In this document: positions 45,775 to 57,695 of the stretch, piece after piece
Layout of the letters: every line of letters starts with the position of its first letter
Position numbering within the stretch: position 1 is the first letter of the stretch
NCBI GenBank assembly: GCA_963971405.1
Contig: OZ020490.1
Coordinates: 18,501,464 to 18,565,463 of the forward strand
Direction: 5' to 3'
Origin: Psococerastis gibbosa
Lineage: Eukaryota > Arthropoda > Insecta > Psocodea > Psocidae
DNA: 64,000 bases
Notes under the pieces: generated by a model
The model's database searches: none
Told to the model about the DNA's origin: nothing
What the model saw: the letters and a program-made list of their open reading frames with translations, nothing else
Program-made: the position numbers and the translations under genes

Positions 45775-45985
45775 TCTTCTCGAGTTGCTATCTATGGATT
45801 GGTTTGCAGCGAATGTTGTATTCTTCTCCTCCACTCTTGTCTGTTTTATGGGGTCCTTTTCAGTCCTTTATAGGTCGTCTAGGTACTCCTTCCTCTGTTG
45901 TCCTCTTGAGTTGGTGCCTTCAACCATACCCTTAATGATGTTCCTAAGGAGCCCCTCGTGTCTCAGAATATGCCCCAGTATATAT
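45775..45985 (-). mobile_element. LINE C-terminal fragment
   Basis: The reverse complement aligns with the 10740-10990 fragment (ACAGACAAGAGTGGAGGAG, CGCTGCAAACCAATCC, GGGGCATATTCTGAGACACG). The frame is broken in several places. Plus-strand open frames here are antisense. Confidence 0.65.
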
Positions 45986-46561
45986 GCAGTATATAATATA
46001 ACTTACTGTTCTACAAGATATTTTGAAGAAAAAAAAACATTTCGCCCCTCGTGTCTCGATTGCCTGCAGATAGCAACTTACCTGCAAAATACAAATTAAT
46101 TAATTAACTAAAGCTGTAGAATATACTAGTAGATATAAAGTATGAAACAATCACTATTCACATCGTCAATAGCAAAATAAATTATTCAGTCCATCTACAT
46201 TTACTTTATCTACAGGTATAAAAAACTGAGAAGGGTTTCCAGGCAAACTTTCAAAAAACAAAAAAGTTGCATCTTACTTTTACATTAGGAATTCTGCGCA
46301 GATGCCCACCGGTAGGAAGTGGGATAAGCTAGGTAGACAAGAAATAAATCAAGGGTTAAATATATTGTATTTAAATTATTTATTTATTTATATTTACAGT
46401 CTGTTATGGGTCATCAGGCCCTACGGGTATTGTGTATTTCTGTTACAATACACGTTTTTGATTGATTGATTGATAAATCCCCAAAAATGTAGTCTTCAAT
46501 CACTGATAAGCTATTATACGATAATAATAGTAATAATATGCTGAAGTACCTTATAAGAACC

Positions 46562-47735
46562 TAGGCCAACTTATAGTGGCCATTGGTCCCTTGTCCAATG
46601 TCAACGACCCCATGGAATTCGGACATTATTTACATTGTTTCCGTATGCATTTTGGCCATACAATACAATACAATAAATATTTCCTTTAAATTATACAATA
46701 CATGTAAAGTATAAGATAAAATCGTCAGAGTGTCGTCAAAATCAGGTAGTTCTGTCATTGTCATTGTGCTAGTGCCTCAGTGACAGTGTAGAAAGCTTTC
46801 TCTAAGAGATGGTTTCTAAGCATTTTAGGGAAGTTAGAAGCATTTCTCGCCGCTCTCAGTTCAATCGGGAGTTTTCTAAGGTAGGCGAAACCTTGTAGTA
46901 TAGGATGTAGTATAGGATCCAGTCGCTCACACTTGGCTGTGCGTGGCACTGGCCTTACAAGGTCTCCCCGTTGCCTCGTGTTGTAGGTGTGCGTGTCCCC
47001 GTTTTGTTTAAATGTCCCCCCAGGCTTTAAGATATGTAAGATGCTGCCATGATTTTTAATGATTTGAAGTGAGAGCGAAAACTGTCACGAGGTCCCAGTT
47101 TTAGCATGTATCGCACTCCCCTCTTTTGAAGCCTGAGTACAGCGTCCATGTTCCCTATGGAGGTCCCTCCCCAGGCCAATATGCCGTAGTTTATATGGCT
47201 CATAACAAGTGAGTGGTAGGCCTGGAGAGTTACCTCTGGAGGACACACAGAGCTAAGGCGCCTGACTACAAAGAGGCCACTATTTAGTTTTTTTAATAGC
47301 TCAGCCACGTGTTTACTCCAGTTTAAGTCTTTGTCAACTCACATTCCTAAGAATCTGACGCTGTCGGTTGCAGTTACTGGTTGTCCTGCTATGCATGGGT
47401 ATCTGTCAAGCTCAGGTTGGGAGTTAGAGAACACTGTTAGTTGCGTTTTTGTTTCGTTTAGCAAGAGCCCATGTGTGGCAAATTCGAGTCTTATGTCATC
47501 TAGCTTTTTAGTGCACATTATCGCAGTCTCTTCTATTGAAGGACCAGTTATGATGAGCGTAGTATCGTCCGCGAACATCAGCCTTTCGTTTTAATAAGCA
47601 AACTGGTGTAATGTCTTAAAGATGTCAATCTACACCGGCAACAAGAAATAATGAACAAGCTGAGACAAGCTCATCATTGACGCAATACAACAGGCGAAAG
47701 CATGACTTAACCAAGTACAGATACGAGTCGCTATT
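46562..47735 (+). repeat. Copy of the same repeat, split by a LINE
   Basis: The left half ends CGTATGCATTTTGGCCAT at 46665. The right half starts near 47600 (AGCAAACTGGTGTAATGTC) and runs to GTACAGATACGAG. The LINE lies between. Confidence 0.65.
46666..47594 (-). mobile_element. 5'-truncated LINE with reverse transcriptase remnant
   Basis: The minus strand begins exactly at the catalytic motif (FADDTTLIITG). It continues through FLGM and NWSKHVAELLKK-type segments and YHSLVMSHINYGILAWGG to RNFPKMLRNHLLEKAFY-like text near 46780, with one or two frame breaks around 47020 and 47340. The 3' end is an (ATTGT)-type tail at 46666-46690. It interrupts a dispersed repeat whose halves lie at 46562-46665 and 47600-47735. 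Confidence 0.82.
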
Positions 47736-48319
47736 TTACGATATTGACAAGAATTTTCTAGACAGTTCTGTACTGAGTCATAATGAAACAATAGTCGCTA
47801 AAAGTTAAACAAAACTTCAAGTAGCGTACCCGTATAAGAAGTAAAAGGCTGTACAATGTTAAATAAAGTATGCAGTATGCCACAGCCCGCAGTGCTTTAA
47901 GATATACCCAATACTAAGGTGTCACTATTTGACTTGATCAAGATGTTCGCTTTGGCTTTCCCATTGTCTCTCGCTGACTTCTCTCAAAGGGAATAACTTC
48001 TTATTTTGGTATGTACTGTATAAGGTTTGCTGAGCTGCTTTGTTGTACCCCTTAAATTCATCCCGCGAGTTTCTAGAATGTTTTTGCAAAATTGAAAATT
48101 CATCACCATTCCCTTTTTATGACTTTCTTGCGAGAACATCTAAAACGATGTTCACAGTTGACATCATTAGAGAGAAGATCTTAATTTCTTCGTAATGTTA
48201 AATGTTTTCCTTTGAGTGATATAACTATCACGTTGAACTTATTAAACCCATGATTTTACACTGAACGGCCATATCAAGTTGAATGCACGAGAATAAAGCC
48301 TTTTCAAAACTACAGCAAA

Positions 48320-48650
48320 TTTGGTAGCGTCACTAGCATGCAGTGTTGACAAGGGAACATGGTGGGACATGATAATGCGCTCGAACTACGATTCAGTCAA
48401 AGTGCGTGTCGAGTTCTGGTCATCTCCGAACCAGTCGTGTAACTTTATCATACTCCCCAAGTGGTTCGGAATCCACTATAATCAGGAGGTCTACCCTGTC
48501 CGTCAACTCCCCTTCGCCCTGGGATGAAAGCGTCTGTCGCTAGGGTGTTTCACGTTAATAAACAGACTCACTCCCCCCGTCAGGCTGGCAGGGTTGCTTA
48601 AAGCAGACATGCTGAAAGCAGGCGTTGGAAAACAATACAAACACTGAACA
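48320..48650 (-). repeat. Dispersed repeat, inverted copy, plus an adjoining shared block
   Basis: 48320-48490 is the inverse of 1-165. 48440-48650 matches 50900-51120 (CAGACTCACTCCCCCCG, GGCAGGGTTGCTTAAAGCAG, GCTGAAAGCAGG), and a short inverted piece lies at 41085-41140. Confidence 0.65.
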
Positions 48651-48876
48651 AAAAATTTGGCACTGAATTAACTTAGTCCTACCTCCAAAGACACCAATAA
48701 TAATAAGCTCACTAATTAAATTTGGATAATACAATTCTCGTATCGTATCTGTCGCAATTACTTCAAATTACCTTTTTCGTATAGAAATCTATGTGTAAAT
48801 GACGTCCAACCCCAATGTTTTGATTGCATGCATAATATCGTCCATAATCTGATTGGTTTGCGCAAACACATTTTAG

Positions 48877-49358
<482 letters not shown>

Positions 49359-49364
49359 TTTTCT

Positions 49365-50070
49365 TGAATTGAAACAATGTGGATTTGTCGCCTAGCACCA
49401 CAAAACGAAACAAAAACAAGAAAATAAGAAATCCGCTGAGCTGTGAATATTCAAAGCTAATTAAATATAACTGAAATAATATGTCCAAAGAAAATAAGCC
49501 TATATTGAGTTCATAACTTCTGTCATTTTATTCGAACCTAATATTCTCTGAGACCTGAGTTTTGCACTATAAAAGTAGGACTCATAGTTACCTCAGAGGG
49601 AATAATTGAAATTGTTGGATTTTGAAAAAGTCAAGAGCTATTTCTGGGGCACTGCTAGATAAGCATAAGCACTTTATAACACCCGTTATAGCAACATAAA
49701 TATTCGTACCAAAGATATCATTTCTCCAACCGATATTACGCTGATCTTCGCTATAAAAAATTTGAGTGTCACACTACATCCGATGCTGATAAAATTGCCG
49801 TTAAACGTTCATTTATTTCCTAAAGGACCATAACTCTTCACAAAGATTCCCATCTACTCAACGATCACTCGCAGGCTGGCTTTTGTCCAGAAACCACTTA
49901 AAACCGCTCGTGGAATCTCTCAGCAGAAAAATTGGATTATTTCAAAGACAACGTATAAAAGTAAATGCTGGAACAGAAGCATGCCGTAATGTAGGGGATA
50001 TAAATGTTAATATAAAAGAAACGTAGGTTTCTAATCCGGAAAAAACGGAAGTTGACGTTTTATGTTTTAT
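49365..50070. other. No recognisable gene
   Basis: AT-rich; short frames only. No repeat copy recognised in the window. Confidence 0.35.
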
Positions 50071-50075
50071 CAGGA

Positions 50076-50214
50076 CATGTAGAGTAGTCGTACAGACTCG
50101 GACTTTCACCCATTAGGTAGGTGGTTTGCATCCCGGTCTTTCCTAGTTGAGATAAAGAGAGCCGTAACTCCGCTAGGCTGTCTTTATTTAGTTTATTTCT
50201 TTTTAAGGACTTTT
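50076..50214 (+). mobile_element. tRNA-derived SINE, copy 7, diverged
   Basis: Plus-strand copy starting ACATGTAGAGTAGTCGTACA, with a decayed B box (GGTTTGCATCC) and a large deletion of the body. It ends in TTTCTTTTTAAGGACTTTTT. Confidence 0.65.
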
Positions 50215-50450
50215 TATGGACGCACGCCTATTTATAGTGGCCCATAGGTTCCTTGCCCAATGCCAACGAACCCATGGATTTCGGACATTATTTGTATTGC
50301 TTCCGTATGAATTTTTGGCCATTGGCAAATTAGTATACGTTCTCGATGTCAGCCTACACAGGCTACAAGCGATAATCGACAAGCTGAGACAAGCTTACTA
50401 TTGACGCAATGAAACGGGGAAAAACATGACTTAACCAAGTACAGATACGA
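50215..50450 (+). repeat. Uninterrupted copy of the CATGACTTAACCAAGTACAG repeat
   Basis: It follows the same order as the copies near 43.3 and 46.6-47.7 kb but has a single, continuous TATGAATTTTTGGCCATTGG where those two carry insertions. It acts as the empty-site reference. Confidence 0.7.
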
Positions 50451-50724
50451 GAGAACAAAAAAAGTCAATATTTATTTATTTAAGGTTAGCATGAAAACAA
50501 GACTTTATAGTCTTATTGTTCGCAATAAAGTCGTTTTTTTCATTTAATTTATTTTTAATATTTTAAATCGATATACCGATCTAATCTCAGGGAAATTATT
50601 GATCTACGCTAAATTGTAATATAATTTTGATCAGTTAAACCCAAATTCACTACAGAAACAGTCTTTAATTGTTATAATTTTATAATGACACAGAATAGCT
50701 ACTAAAGGCTCCCGGCAGAAAAAA

Positions 50725-50870
50725 AAAACATCCTGGTTGAAAATCCTGAGGCTGTGGTTTGGCAAGAGCACGACTTCCCCTTTCAGAGCAGCAATCTCCA
50801 AGGTCCAAATTGCCATGATGATCGCCAATATTCGATAGAAGGGACATTAAAAGAAGAAGAAGAAGCTCCT
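50725..50870 (+). mobile_element. LINE 3'-end fragment
   Basis: One plus frame reads FRAAISKVQIAMMIANIR and a stop, followed by AAGAAGAAGAAG. It is the best preserved terminus of this LINE family in the window. Confidence 0.65.
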
Positions 50871-50879
50871 AAAGTCGGG

Positions 50880-51120
50880 CTTCGAAGTCCTGGGCACCTC
50901 CGGTTTAATCTTGTGACTTTACCATATTCCCCAGACCCCAAGTGGTTCAGAATCTATTATATAATCAGAAGATCCACCCTGTCAGTCAACTCCTCTTCTC
51001 CCTGAGGTGAAGTAGTCTACCCTTAAGGTGACTCAAGTTAACAGACTCACTCCCCCCGCCAGGCTGACAGGGTTGCTCAAAGCAAAAATGCTGAAAGCAG
51101 GCCTTGGAAAACAAAACAAA
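50880..51120 (-). repeat. Dispersed repeat, diverged copy
   Basis: CCCAAGTGGTTCAGAATC through GCTGAAAGCAGGCCTTGGAA aligns with 48440-48640. Orientation is given to match the 1-215 copy. Confidence 0.6.
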
Positions 51121-51529
51121 TAAACCAAAATAAAAAAGCGTAAGCTGCATTAAAATTGCAGGTGCACTGAAAAAAATTGATATGTCAGCACATACAGTAG
51201 ATGAACAAACTATGGTATAACCCACAATACACGTTGAATTTTATGGTGTTCATACGTTGGAAAATGGCTATAAAGAAGGAAATATACGGGTATTGTTAGT
51301 CAGAACCTGCCTCCCTTTATATGTAGCAGCCCAGTAAATTCACTCTTGTGTTTTTTACTGAAAAGAATTCAAGTGTTTATTTTAATAATGACATTTTCAG
51401 CGCTTCCGAGAAACATGAAATGACAAAGAAACAATGTGGTTTGTTGGGAGGTATTTTTATTACTGTAAATCAAGTTTTACAGAAGAGTTTCGCTTGTATA
51501 CAGTTGCCCTCACAAACTAAATAGTCTCT

Positions 51530-51855
51530 GTTACGGCCATAAATAGCGTAACATAGGAACATAGAAATATGGGAGTATGAGTGTAATATGGGATTGAACA
51601 TAGGAACGACCCTGGGTAGCAGCTAGGGTGAGCCACCAGCCACTAAGGGTCTCTATTTTTAGCTTATAAGATAGTGTAGTTTTGTACCCTGTTTGTTAGT
51701 TTGTAGTTTTTCGGCCATTATACCGTATTTTCCTTGATAGCGGTACCCTCCCCATTAGGCCAGGCTGCCACAGCCTCTCCAACACTCTCCTTGTATGTAG
51801 GGCCTACTGTGGGAAAGCCAAAAGTCTCAGCGAAGGTCATAAATAAATAAATAGC
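51530..51855 (+). repeat. Possible retroelement 3' end with (AAAT)n tail
   Basis: GGGCCTACTGTGGGAAAGCC, AAAGTCTCAGCGAAGGTCAT and then AAATAAATAAATAG look like the 3' end of a LINE or SINE. I see no coding frame or second copy in the window. Confidence 0.35.
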
Positions 51856-52055
51856 GACAATTGTGCTGCGTATGAAAGGTTAGATTTTTATTGAAATGCC
51901 GTGTTTTTAATAACTTCGTTTTGCCTTGCAAGTCAACCCCGGAGGATTTTCGAACGGGGGTTGTCCAGATGGTTTTGGTAGTATTCTACCACTCTGCCAA
52001 ATTGGTAAAGGAGACAAGGTTACAAATGACACAATATAACCGGTGTAAGCATGAC

Positions 52056-52300
52056 TTAACAATGTTCGGGTAGGAGGGAAGTCGTGGTATTGCCAAACAA
52101 CTGCCTCAGGTTTATCAACAAGGATGTTCTCCTTCTGCTGGGAACCATTTTATGTTCTTCTATATTCTCCTGGACTATTACATGCAGAAGGCGATATTTT
52201 TTGTTCCGCATCACATGGCCGAAGTAATGGAAGCATGTTTGCTTCCGTTTCTTAACCGTCAGCAGCAACTCGGCTTTTGCATACATTCGCATCAGAACCT
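52056..52300 (-). mobile_element. LINE C-terminal fragment
   Basis: Minus frame with AELLLTVKKRKQTCFHYFGHVMRNKKYRLL, matching the YFGHVMRN motif of LINE C-termini. It is followed by decayed SRRRTSLLINLRQLFG. Confidence 0.65.
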
Positions 52301-53029
52301 CAACATTAGGGACACGAACTCACCAGGATGTGCGCAGCATTCGTCTGCATACCCACATTTCAAATGCAATATTCGTCAATAAAAAATCCATATACCTCAG
52401 AGACTTGAACCCTAGACTTTCATAACCAGAACCTGCCGCAACATCCGGGACAGATTTCCTTTGTCCCCCCCCCCCTCTTTTTGCTAGAAGCCCAGTGGGA
52501 TATGAGATATCTTTTGTGACTTGACTACTAATAAGTTAGTCTGGGGGAGCAGCAAGTTGATTACGGAGCAACCGTGCAAAGGAAGAGAGAATATTTTGCT
52601 CTTTTCCCGGTCAAAAATTTTACAATGATACCAAAGTTTGTGCTTCTCACCTCATGAAGGTAATGCGAAACCATACCCTAAGCAGCAGGGTATCTAAATT
52701 GGGGTCCGTGGACTCCATAGGGCTCCGTAGCATGTGTATCAGGGGTCCGCCAAACGGCAGCATCCTTCTCGTCAACTTAGTCGTAAGTGTAATGAAAGTA
52801 GGTACCAATAAAAGAATTTTTATTAATATAAATTAGTTTTTTTATTTCCAAAAATATTTTTGGACAGGGGTCCGCGGAGTCGTTTAAGTTGTGAAAGTGA
52901 TCCGTGGCTGGGGATAATTTAAAGCTGAAAAATGTAGGGCACCGGTTTTGAATTTTTGATCAATAATTAAAAATTGTGGCAACTTTACAAAATAAAATTA
53001 AACCGTTGCCATCTACAAACCCTTATGAT
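52301..53029. other. No recognisable gene
   Basis: Contains a C run near 52466, and GGGGTCCGTGGACTC with the related GGGGTCCGCGGAGTC at about 52700 and 52867, which recalls hAT-type repeat ends. No coding signal. Confidence 0.35.
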
Positions 53030-53201
53030 CATAATAATAAATAAAATATTAATAATAATAATAATAAATAAATAAGGAATTTTTATTGTTTCTATTATTA
53101 AGCTAACCTAGCGGAGTTAGGGCTATAAAGCCCTCTCTTACTCTCAACTAAGAAAGCCTGGGACCGCCTGCTTTACATGCCCCCCGAAGCATGGCCAGAA
53201 A

Positions 53202-54602
53202 ATGTGTGGGACTCCAACTAACAACCTTTCGGGTGTAAGTTACTTAGACTACAATAACTACAGACAAATAGCCAACTTAACAGCCATAGACAAAATAATA
53301 GAAACTTACATAGCTGATAGACTAAGAAAATATCTCACTGACCATGAAATAATCACCAAACATCAATATGGATTCCAAAAAGGCAGAAGCACAGAAACAC
53401 TTCTAACAGAATTTTCAGATCTCATAAATAACCGTCTAAACAAACAAGAACATGTACTAGTAACATTTATAGACTACTCCAAGGCATTTGACTTACTTGA
53501 TTGTAAAATAATGATACAACAGCTAAAAAAAATAGGGATTGAGGGAAAACTCCTAAAATGGTTCCAAAATTTCATGACAAACAGAAAATACATAGTTAAA
53601 TATAAAAATAAAATCAGTAGTGAACAAATCACGACAACAGCCATTGCACAAGGGTCAGTCCTTGCACCTTTGTTGTACTTAATATATACAAACAATTTAC
53701 CTGATGGACTAACTACGGACAAATCAACAGTATTTATGTTTGCGGATGATACAGCAATAGTAGTATATGAGAAAAACTTAGGCAACGCAGTACAAATTAT
53801 GAAAGAAAAATTCGAACTACTACAAAAATACTCACACGACCACAAACTTACGATAAACGGTAAAAAAACTAAACTAATGCATATCAGATCACCACAATAT
53901 AAAACTGAACTAATGAGGGTTATAAAACACGATAACAAATGTCTACATGAAAATAAACAAACATATGAATGCGAATGCACAGAAATACTTGAAACAGTAG
54001 ATGAATATAGATACCTGGGAATAACAATTGACTACAGATTCAAATTTGACATACATATCAATAATGTAAATAAACGACTCAGATCATGTTTATACGCTTT
54101 TTACCATATCCAATTTTATTTAAACTACGATACAATGATAGTGATTTATAAAGCACTAGTAGAATCTCTTATACGATATGGAATACAAGCATATGGAAAC
54201 ACAACACCATCACAAATACAGAACATTGAAAATATACAATATAGAATACTGAAGATTATAAAAAACTCAGATAAAACAAATAAATATAACAAATTGAGCA
54301 AAAAAGACCTATTCAATAAATATAACGTACTAACAGTGACGGCTCTTTTCAAATACATTACCATCATTAAGTACTTTTATAAAACAGAATACAAACAACC
54401 AGTAACACATGACATAGAAACAAGATCTATAACCGAATCAAGACTGCTCACACCCACCATAACGAACAACTACGGAAGACAGACATTAAAATACATGATA
54501 CCTCACATTTTCAATGATATACCAAATACAATAAAAGATCTGAAAAAATACAGGGAAATAAAACAACAAGTAAAGTCATGGCTCCATAGTAAAATCGAAT
54601 AA
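53202..54602 (+). CDS. LINE reverse transcriptase, 5'-truncated, fused to antisense SINE codons (466 aa)
   Basis: Reverse transcriptase blocks are clear: NYRQIANLTAIDKIIE (~18), GFQKGRSTETLL (~58), FIDYSKAFDLLD (~89), AQGSVLAPLLYLIYTNNLP (~149) and the catalytic FADDTAIVV (~181), followed by a thumb and C-terminal region through YLGITIDYRFKF and ESLIRYGIQAYGN. Endonuclease and the first RT block are missing. The first ~13 codons (from ATGTGTGGGACTCC) come from antisense SINE and join in frame, so the ORF is chimeric. There are no internal stops. The RT is of the Jockey/CR1-like type; clade unsure. Confidence 0.88.
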   Translation: MCGTPTNNLSGVSYLDYNNYRQIANLTAIDKIIETYIADRLRKYLTDHEIITKHQYGFQKGRSTETLLTEFSDLINNRLNKQEHVLVTFIDYSKAFDLLDCKIMIQQLKKIGIEGKLLKWFQNFMTNRKYIVKYKNKISSEQITTTAIAQGSVLAPLLYLIYTNNLPDGLTTDKSTVFMFADDTAIVVYEKNLGNAVQIMKEKFELLQKYSHDHKLTINGKKTKLMHIRSPQYKTELMRVIKHDNKCLHENKQTYECECTEILETVDEYRYLGITIDYRFKFDIHINNVNKRLRSCLYAFYHIQFYLNYDTMIVIYKALVESLIRYGIQAYGNTTPSQIQNIENIQYRILKIIKNSDKTNKYNKLSKKDLFNKYNVLTVTALFKYITIIKYFYKTEYKQPVTHDIETRSITESRLLTPTITNNYGRQTLKYMIPHIFNDIPNTIKDLKKYREIKQQVKSWLHSKIE

Positions 54603-54763
54603 ATTTTTAATTAAAATTAAAATAACAGAATACTAGACATGGCCTACAGACGTCTCAAAAAGGTACAAGTACATATAGTGAAGAACTTGCAGACAGACCC
54701 ATTGGTCTTGCAAGACTTCAGACATCCTGACAAAAACATTAAATAAATAGAAAAAAAAAAAAA
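53241..54763 (+). mobile_element. 5'-truncated LINE inserted into a SINE
   Basis: It begins inside the reverse transcriptase domain and ends with a 3' UTR, ATTAAATAAATAG and about 15 As. Both borders lie in SINE sequence (copy 4), with AAGT shared at the two edges as a short possible target duplication. Confidence 0.88.
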
Positions 54764-54802
54764 AAGTCAGAGTCCGTACCACTACGCTACATACCCTGAC
54801 TT

Positions 54803-55734
54803 TACTGAAAGAATTAAATATAGTGAGATTAGGGCCACACCTAACTGCACATATCAACGGTAGCTTAATTTAAATATTTGTGTATTATAAACTACATAAA
54901 ATGCTGGAATTCAGCTTCAAGAACCTATTTAGCTTCCTTACTGTATTTATGTATATATTATTGTTTTATGTTAATTTTTTGTTGTTGAAAAAAGAGGCCC
55001 GAAATAGGGGGAAGAGCGCATTTATATAGCAGTATCGTTTATATTTTACAAACAAAGATTTATTCCCGGGGTATTTTTTTTCCAAATAAATAGGCGCAAT
55101 TTAGTGGGTTTTCCATTTCGTGATGTATAAAGTTAGGTCAAGCGACAAAACGTTCAGGGGAGGTTCTAACCCCTGACTCCCCATATATCCTACGGTATTA
55201 AGTCGCTACGTACCTACGTACCCCGAAATAAAACAAAAACCTGCACAAATGCATGAAAAATTGACGAATGCTAAGCTCTCCACATTCATGTACCTATACA
55301 AATATTTGCCATTGATTATAATATTTATTTTGGTCAAATTTTAATGATTTGTTGGCAAAAAAGATTTAAAGCGGATCTTCCCGGGCTTCGGTTACCCTCT
55401 TTAGTCCCACAAATGAACGACAGCGGAAATTTTCTATTATTTGTTGAACGTATTCCTCGAAATTCGGCGATCAAATAAAGACTCTGCTTCAATTTTGATT
55501 TTTCGTTCAGAAAAAAATATTCTAGGTGAGGAGAAAATTACCTTTCAGACATTTCTCATTCAGTGGATAAATATTTTCCCAATTTTTCGTTTTCCTATCG
55601 CAAACTAGGCTCCGCTCGATATGTATCCGGTAAAACGTCCAAATGTCAATGCGTACTACCCTCTACCTACTACGTACAACCCGGCCAAGGGACTACTTCA
55701 GCTCTGCAAGAGGCTATAGATCTTTGGATCAAGA
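54803..55734. other. No recognisable gene
   Basis: AT-rich, with only short frames. Unclassified. Confidence 0.35.
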
Positions 55735-55912
55735 CATGTAGCGTAGTGGTACGGACTCTGACTTTCACCCGAAAGGGTGTTGGTTCGAGTCCCACACTGG
55801 CTACATTTTCTGGCCATGCTTTGGAGGGCATGTAAAGCAGGCGGTCCCGGGTCTTCCTAGTTGAGTGTAAGTAATAGAACAAAAAAAGTAGTTATTTAAT
55901 TATTTATTTATC
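55735..55912 (+). mobile_element. tRNA-derived SINE, copy 3
   Basis: Plus-strand copy with an intact A-box-like sequence TAGCGTAGTGG and B box GGTTCGAGTCC. The 3' body is shortened and ends in TTATTTAATTATTTATTTAT. Confidence 0.85.
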
Positions 55913-56935
55913 TTTAACTTAAAAATAATTTTTTGCTATTGGAAATGGATAAACCGGGCCATAATAATCCAACGGATGCAGTAGCCTAAGAGCTATTTCC
56001 CCTCTCCTTTTCAGAGGGAAAAAAATTAACAATTAAAAAAAAATTGTATGCAAGCAAATGCAGATTATTCGTGCTATGTCATCATTATTATTGTTGAAAA
56101 ATTTCCTTTGCAGCTGCGGCACAGAAGTTAACGTTGGAAAGGTTTTGGGAATTATCTTAAAATTCCTGAACCTCATTTAGAATAGGCGCTATTCTCAGTC
56201 ACCTTAAATTTTGGTAGGAAGAAATTTTAGTCATGGCTGAGTGACGGTAATAAATAATAGACAGTTAAGACATTGGACGGTTTATCGAATTATTTGTTTT
56301 TATATTACATTAATTTTTACAATTGCGTGCAATTAATAATTAAGTAAGTAAGTAAAAATGTATTCCTCCAAAACATTACAGAATATTTTCATTGATACCA
56401 ATTTTCAATGCAACGACAATGCAATACAATATAAGTACATAAGAATAAGAACAAGACTGCTTGATAGGCCATCCACCCTGTGCAATGAGAAACTCGTGTC
56501 TGCACGGATGGATGGCATATCAAGCAGGACAAAGAAAACAAATCAATGATAATTGAAAAGAATTGCGGAGAGCCCCACACTATAAGAACTCTTGCCAAAG
56601 TGGAGGGCTAGAGCAACGATCGTAAAGCTATCTGTGCGGGGAAAAAATATATACAGTATATATATTTATTTATTTATTTAAACAAATTAAATGAGTTTAT
56701 CCGAATAATATCAGTCGGATCTACAAATAATATCTGTGTAGAGTCACGACAGGTCTCCGATATCACGGTACATAGAGACTAGCACAAATACGAGCAAGGT
56801 ACCAACTAAGTATACCACATTGCATTTTCTTGCCAAGGATACAGATCCAAAATCCAACGCTGACTTTAAGATATCTCTGGTCTTCAATCCAATTAATAAA
56901 CCAAATACGTGCCTTTTAGAGAACTTAAATAATTA
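55913..56935. other. No recognisable gene
   Basis: Unclassified apart from an inverted piece of the SINE-like repeat at 56735-56810 and a (TTTA)n run near 56665. Confidence 0.35.
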
Positions 56936-57692
56936 GGCGGGTATTCCACATACGTACATCGTCAATGAAAAATATGAAATTGAAGGACATTTCAATTTCT
57001 CATTGATGGGGGCCATTCCATATGTTTTTCAAAAATTGACCATTTTCTATTGAAACGTATGCGCCTAATTTTTGTTTTCGTTTTTTTCGTCGCCTTAAAT
57101 TATTTAAACCTTATTATAATTTTTATACAGAAATGCGTTCTTTTTAAATAAATCAATTAAAATAGTTGTACTTGTCATATCCCATGACGCCATTTTTGCT
57201 TTCCAATTTATACGTAGTATAAGGAAAGCTTTGTGACTGTCAAAATTTTCGATTCCGAGATTTCAACGGATTTACACGTTTTGGGAACCCAGGAACCCAA
57301 AAAAGTGTTTTTTACGAAATGTCTGTCTGTCGGTCTGTCTGTTCGTCGATTTCCGGGCAAACTACTCGGTGGATTTGAGTGGAATTTGGCATGTAGGTTC
57401 ACAAAAATCATACCTCGGGACCATTTTTTTTATTCCCCCGAAATATCCGAAATATAACCATAGGAAAATTATTTACCATGAAATTATTCATTTTCTCTCC
57501 CTACTAATTGATAAATTGGAAAGCATGTTCGAGTAAACTCGGACCGGTTCTTTCATTTTAGTTTGTTTGTTTGTGATTGTACTCTATTATCAATTGATCA
57601 TTGATCAATTTTAACAATGGCATAGAGTAAAATTGAAATGTCCTTCAATTTCATAATTTTCATTGACGATGTACGTATGTGGAATACCCGCC
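56936..57692. mobile_element. PIF/Harbinger-like MITE split by Helentron-like copy B
   Basis: The inverted ends GGCGGGTATTCCACATACGT match for over 35 bp, and TTA at 56933-56935 and 57693-57695 is the likely target duplication. Removing copy B (57198-57552) leaves a palindrome-like MITE of about 402 bp. Its centre resembles the one at 24475-24867. Confidence 0.78.
57198..57552 (+). mobile_element. Helentron-like element, copy B (internally deleted, 355 bp)
   Basis: Both ends are intact: GCTTTCCAATTTAT at the left and the stem-loop plus GGTTCT at the right. The middle of copy A is missing, so a TTTTTTTATT stretch joins directly to CCCCCGAAATATCC. The copy is inserted inside a Harbinger-like MITE (56936-57692) at a run of Ts. 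Confidence 0.78.
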
Positions 57693-57695
57693 TTA

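Larger units (their letters stand above)
53030..54802 (-). mobile_element. tRNA-derived SINE, copy 4, split by a LINE
   Basis: The tail and body lie at 53030-53240 and the tRNA-like head resumes at 54764-54802 on the minus strand. The interruption is a polyadenylated LINE (53241-54763). The broken halves join in the middle of the anticodon-arm region, so the SINE was there first. Confidence 0.82.

Noticed and set aside
53474-53980. 168-codon minus-strand open frame
   Set aside because: Antisense shadow of the LINE reverse transcriptase at 53202-54602.
55735-55805. Possible tRNA gene (A-box-like and B-box sequences, pairing ends)
   Set aside because: The anticodon arm is poor, the unit continues into a shared 3' body and AT-rich tail, and seven copies exist. 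It is a SINE head.
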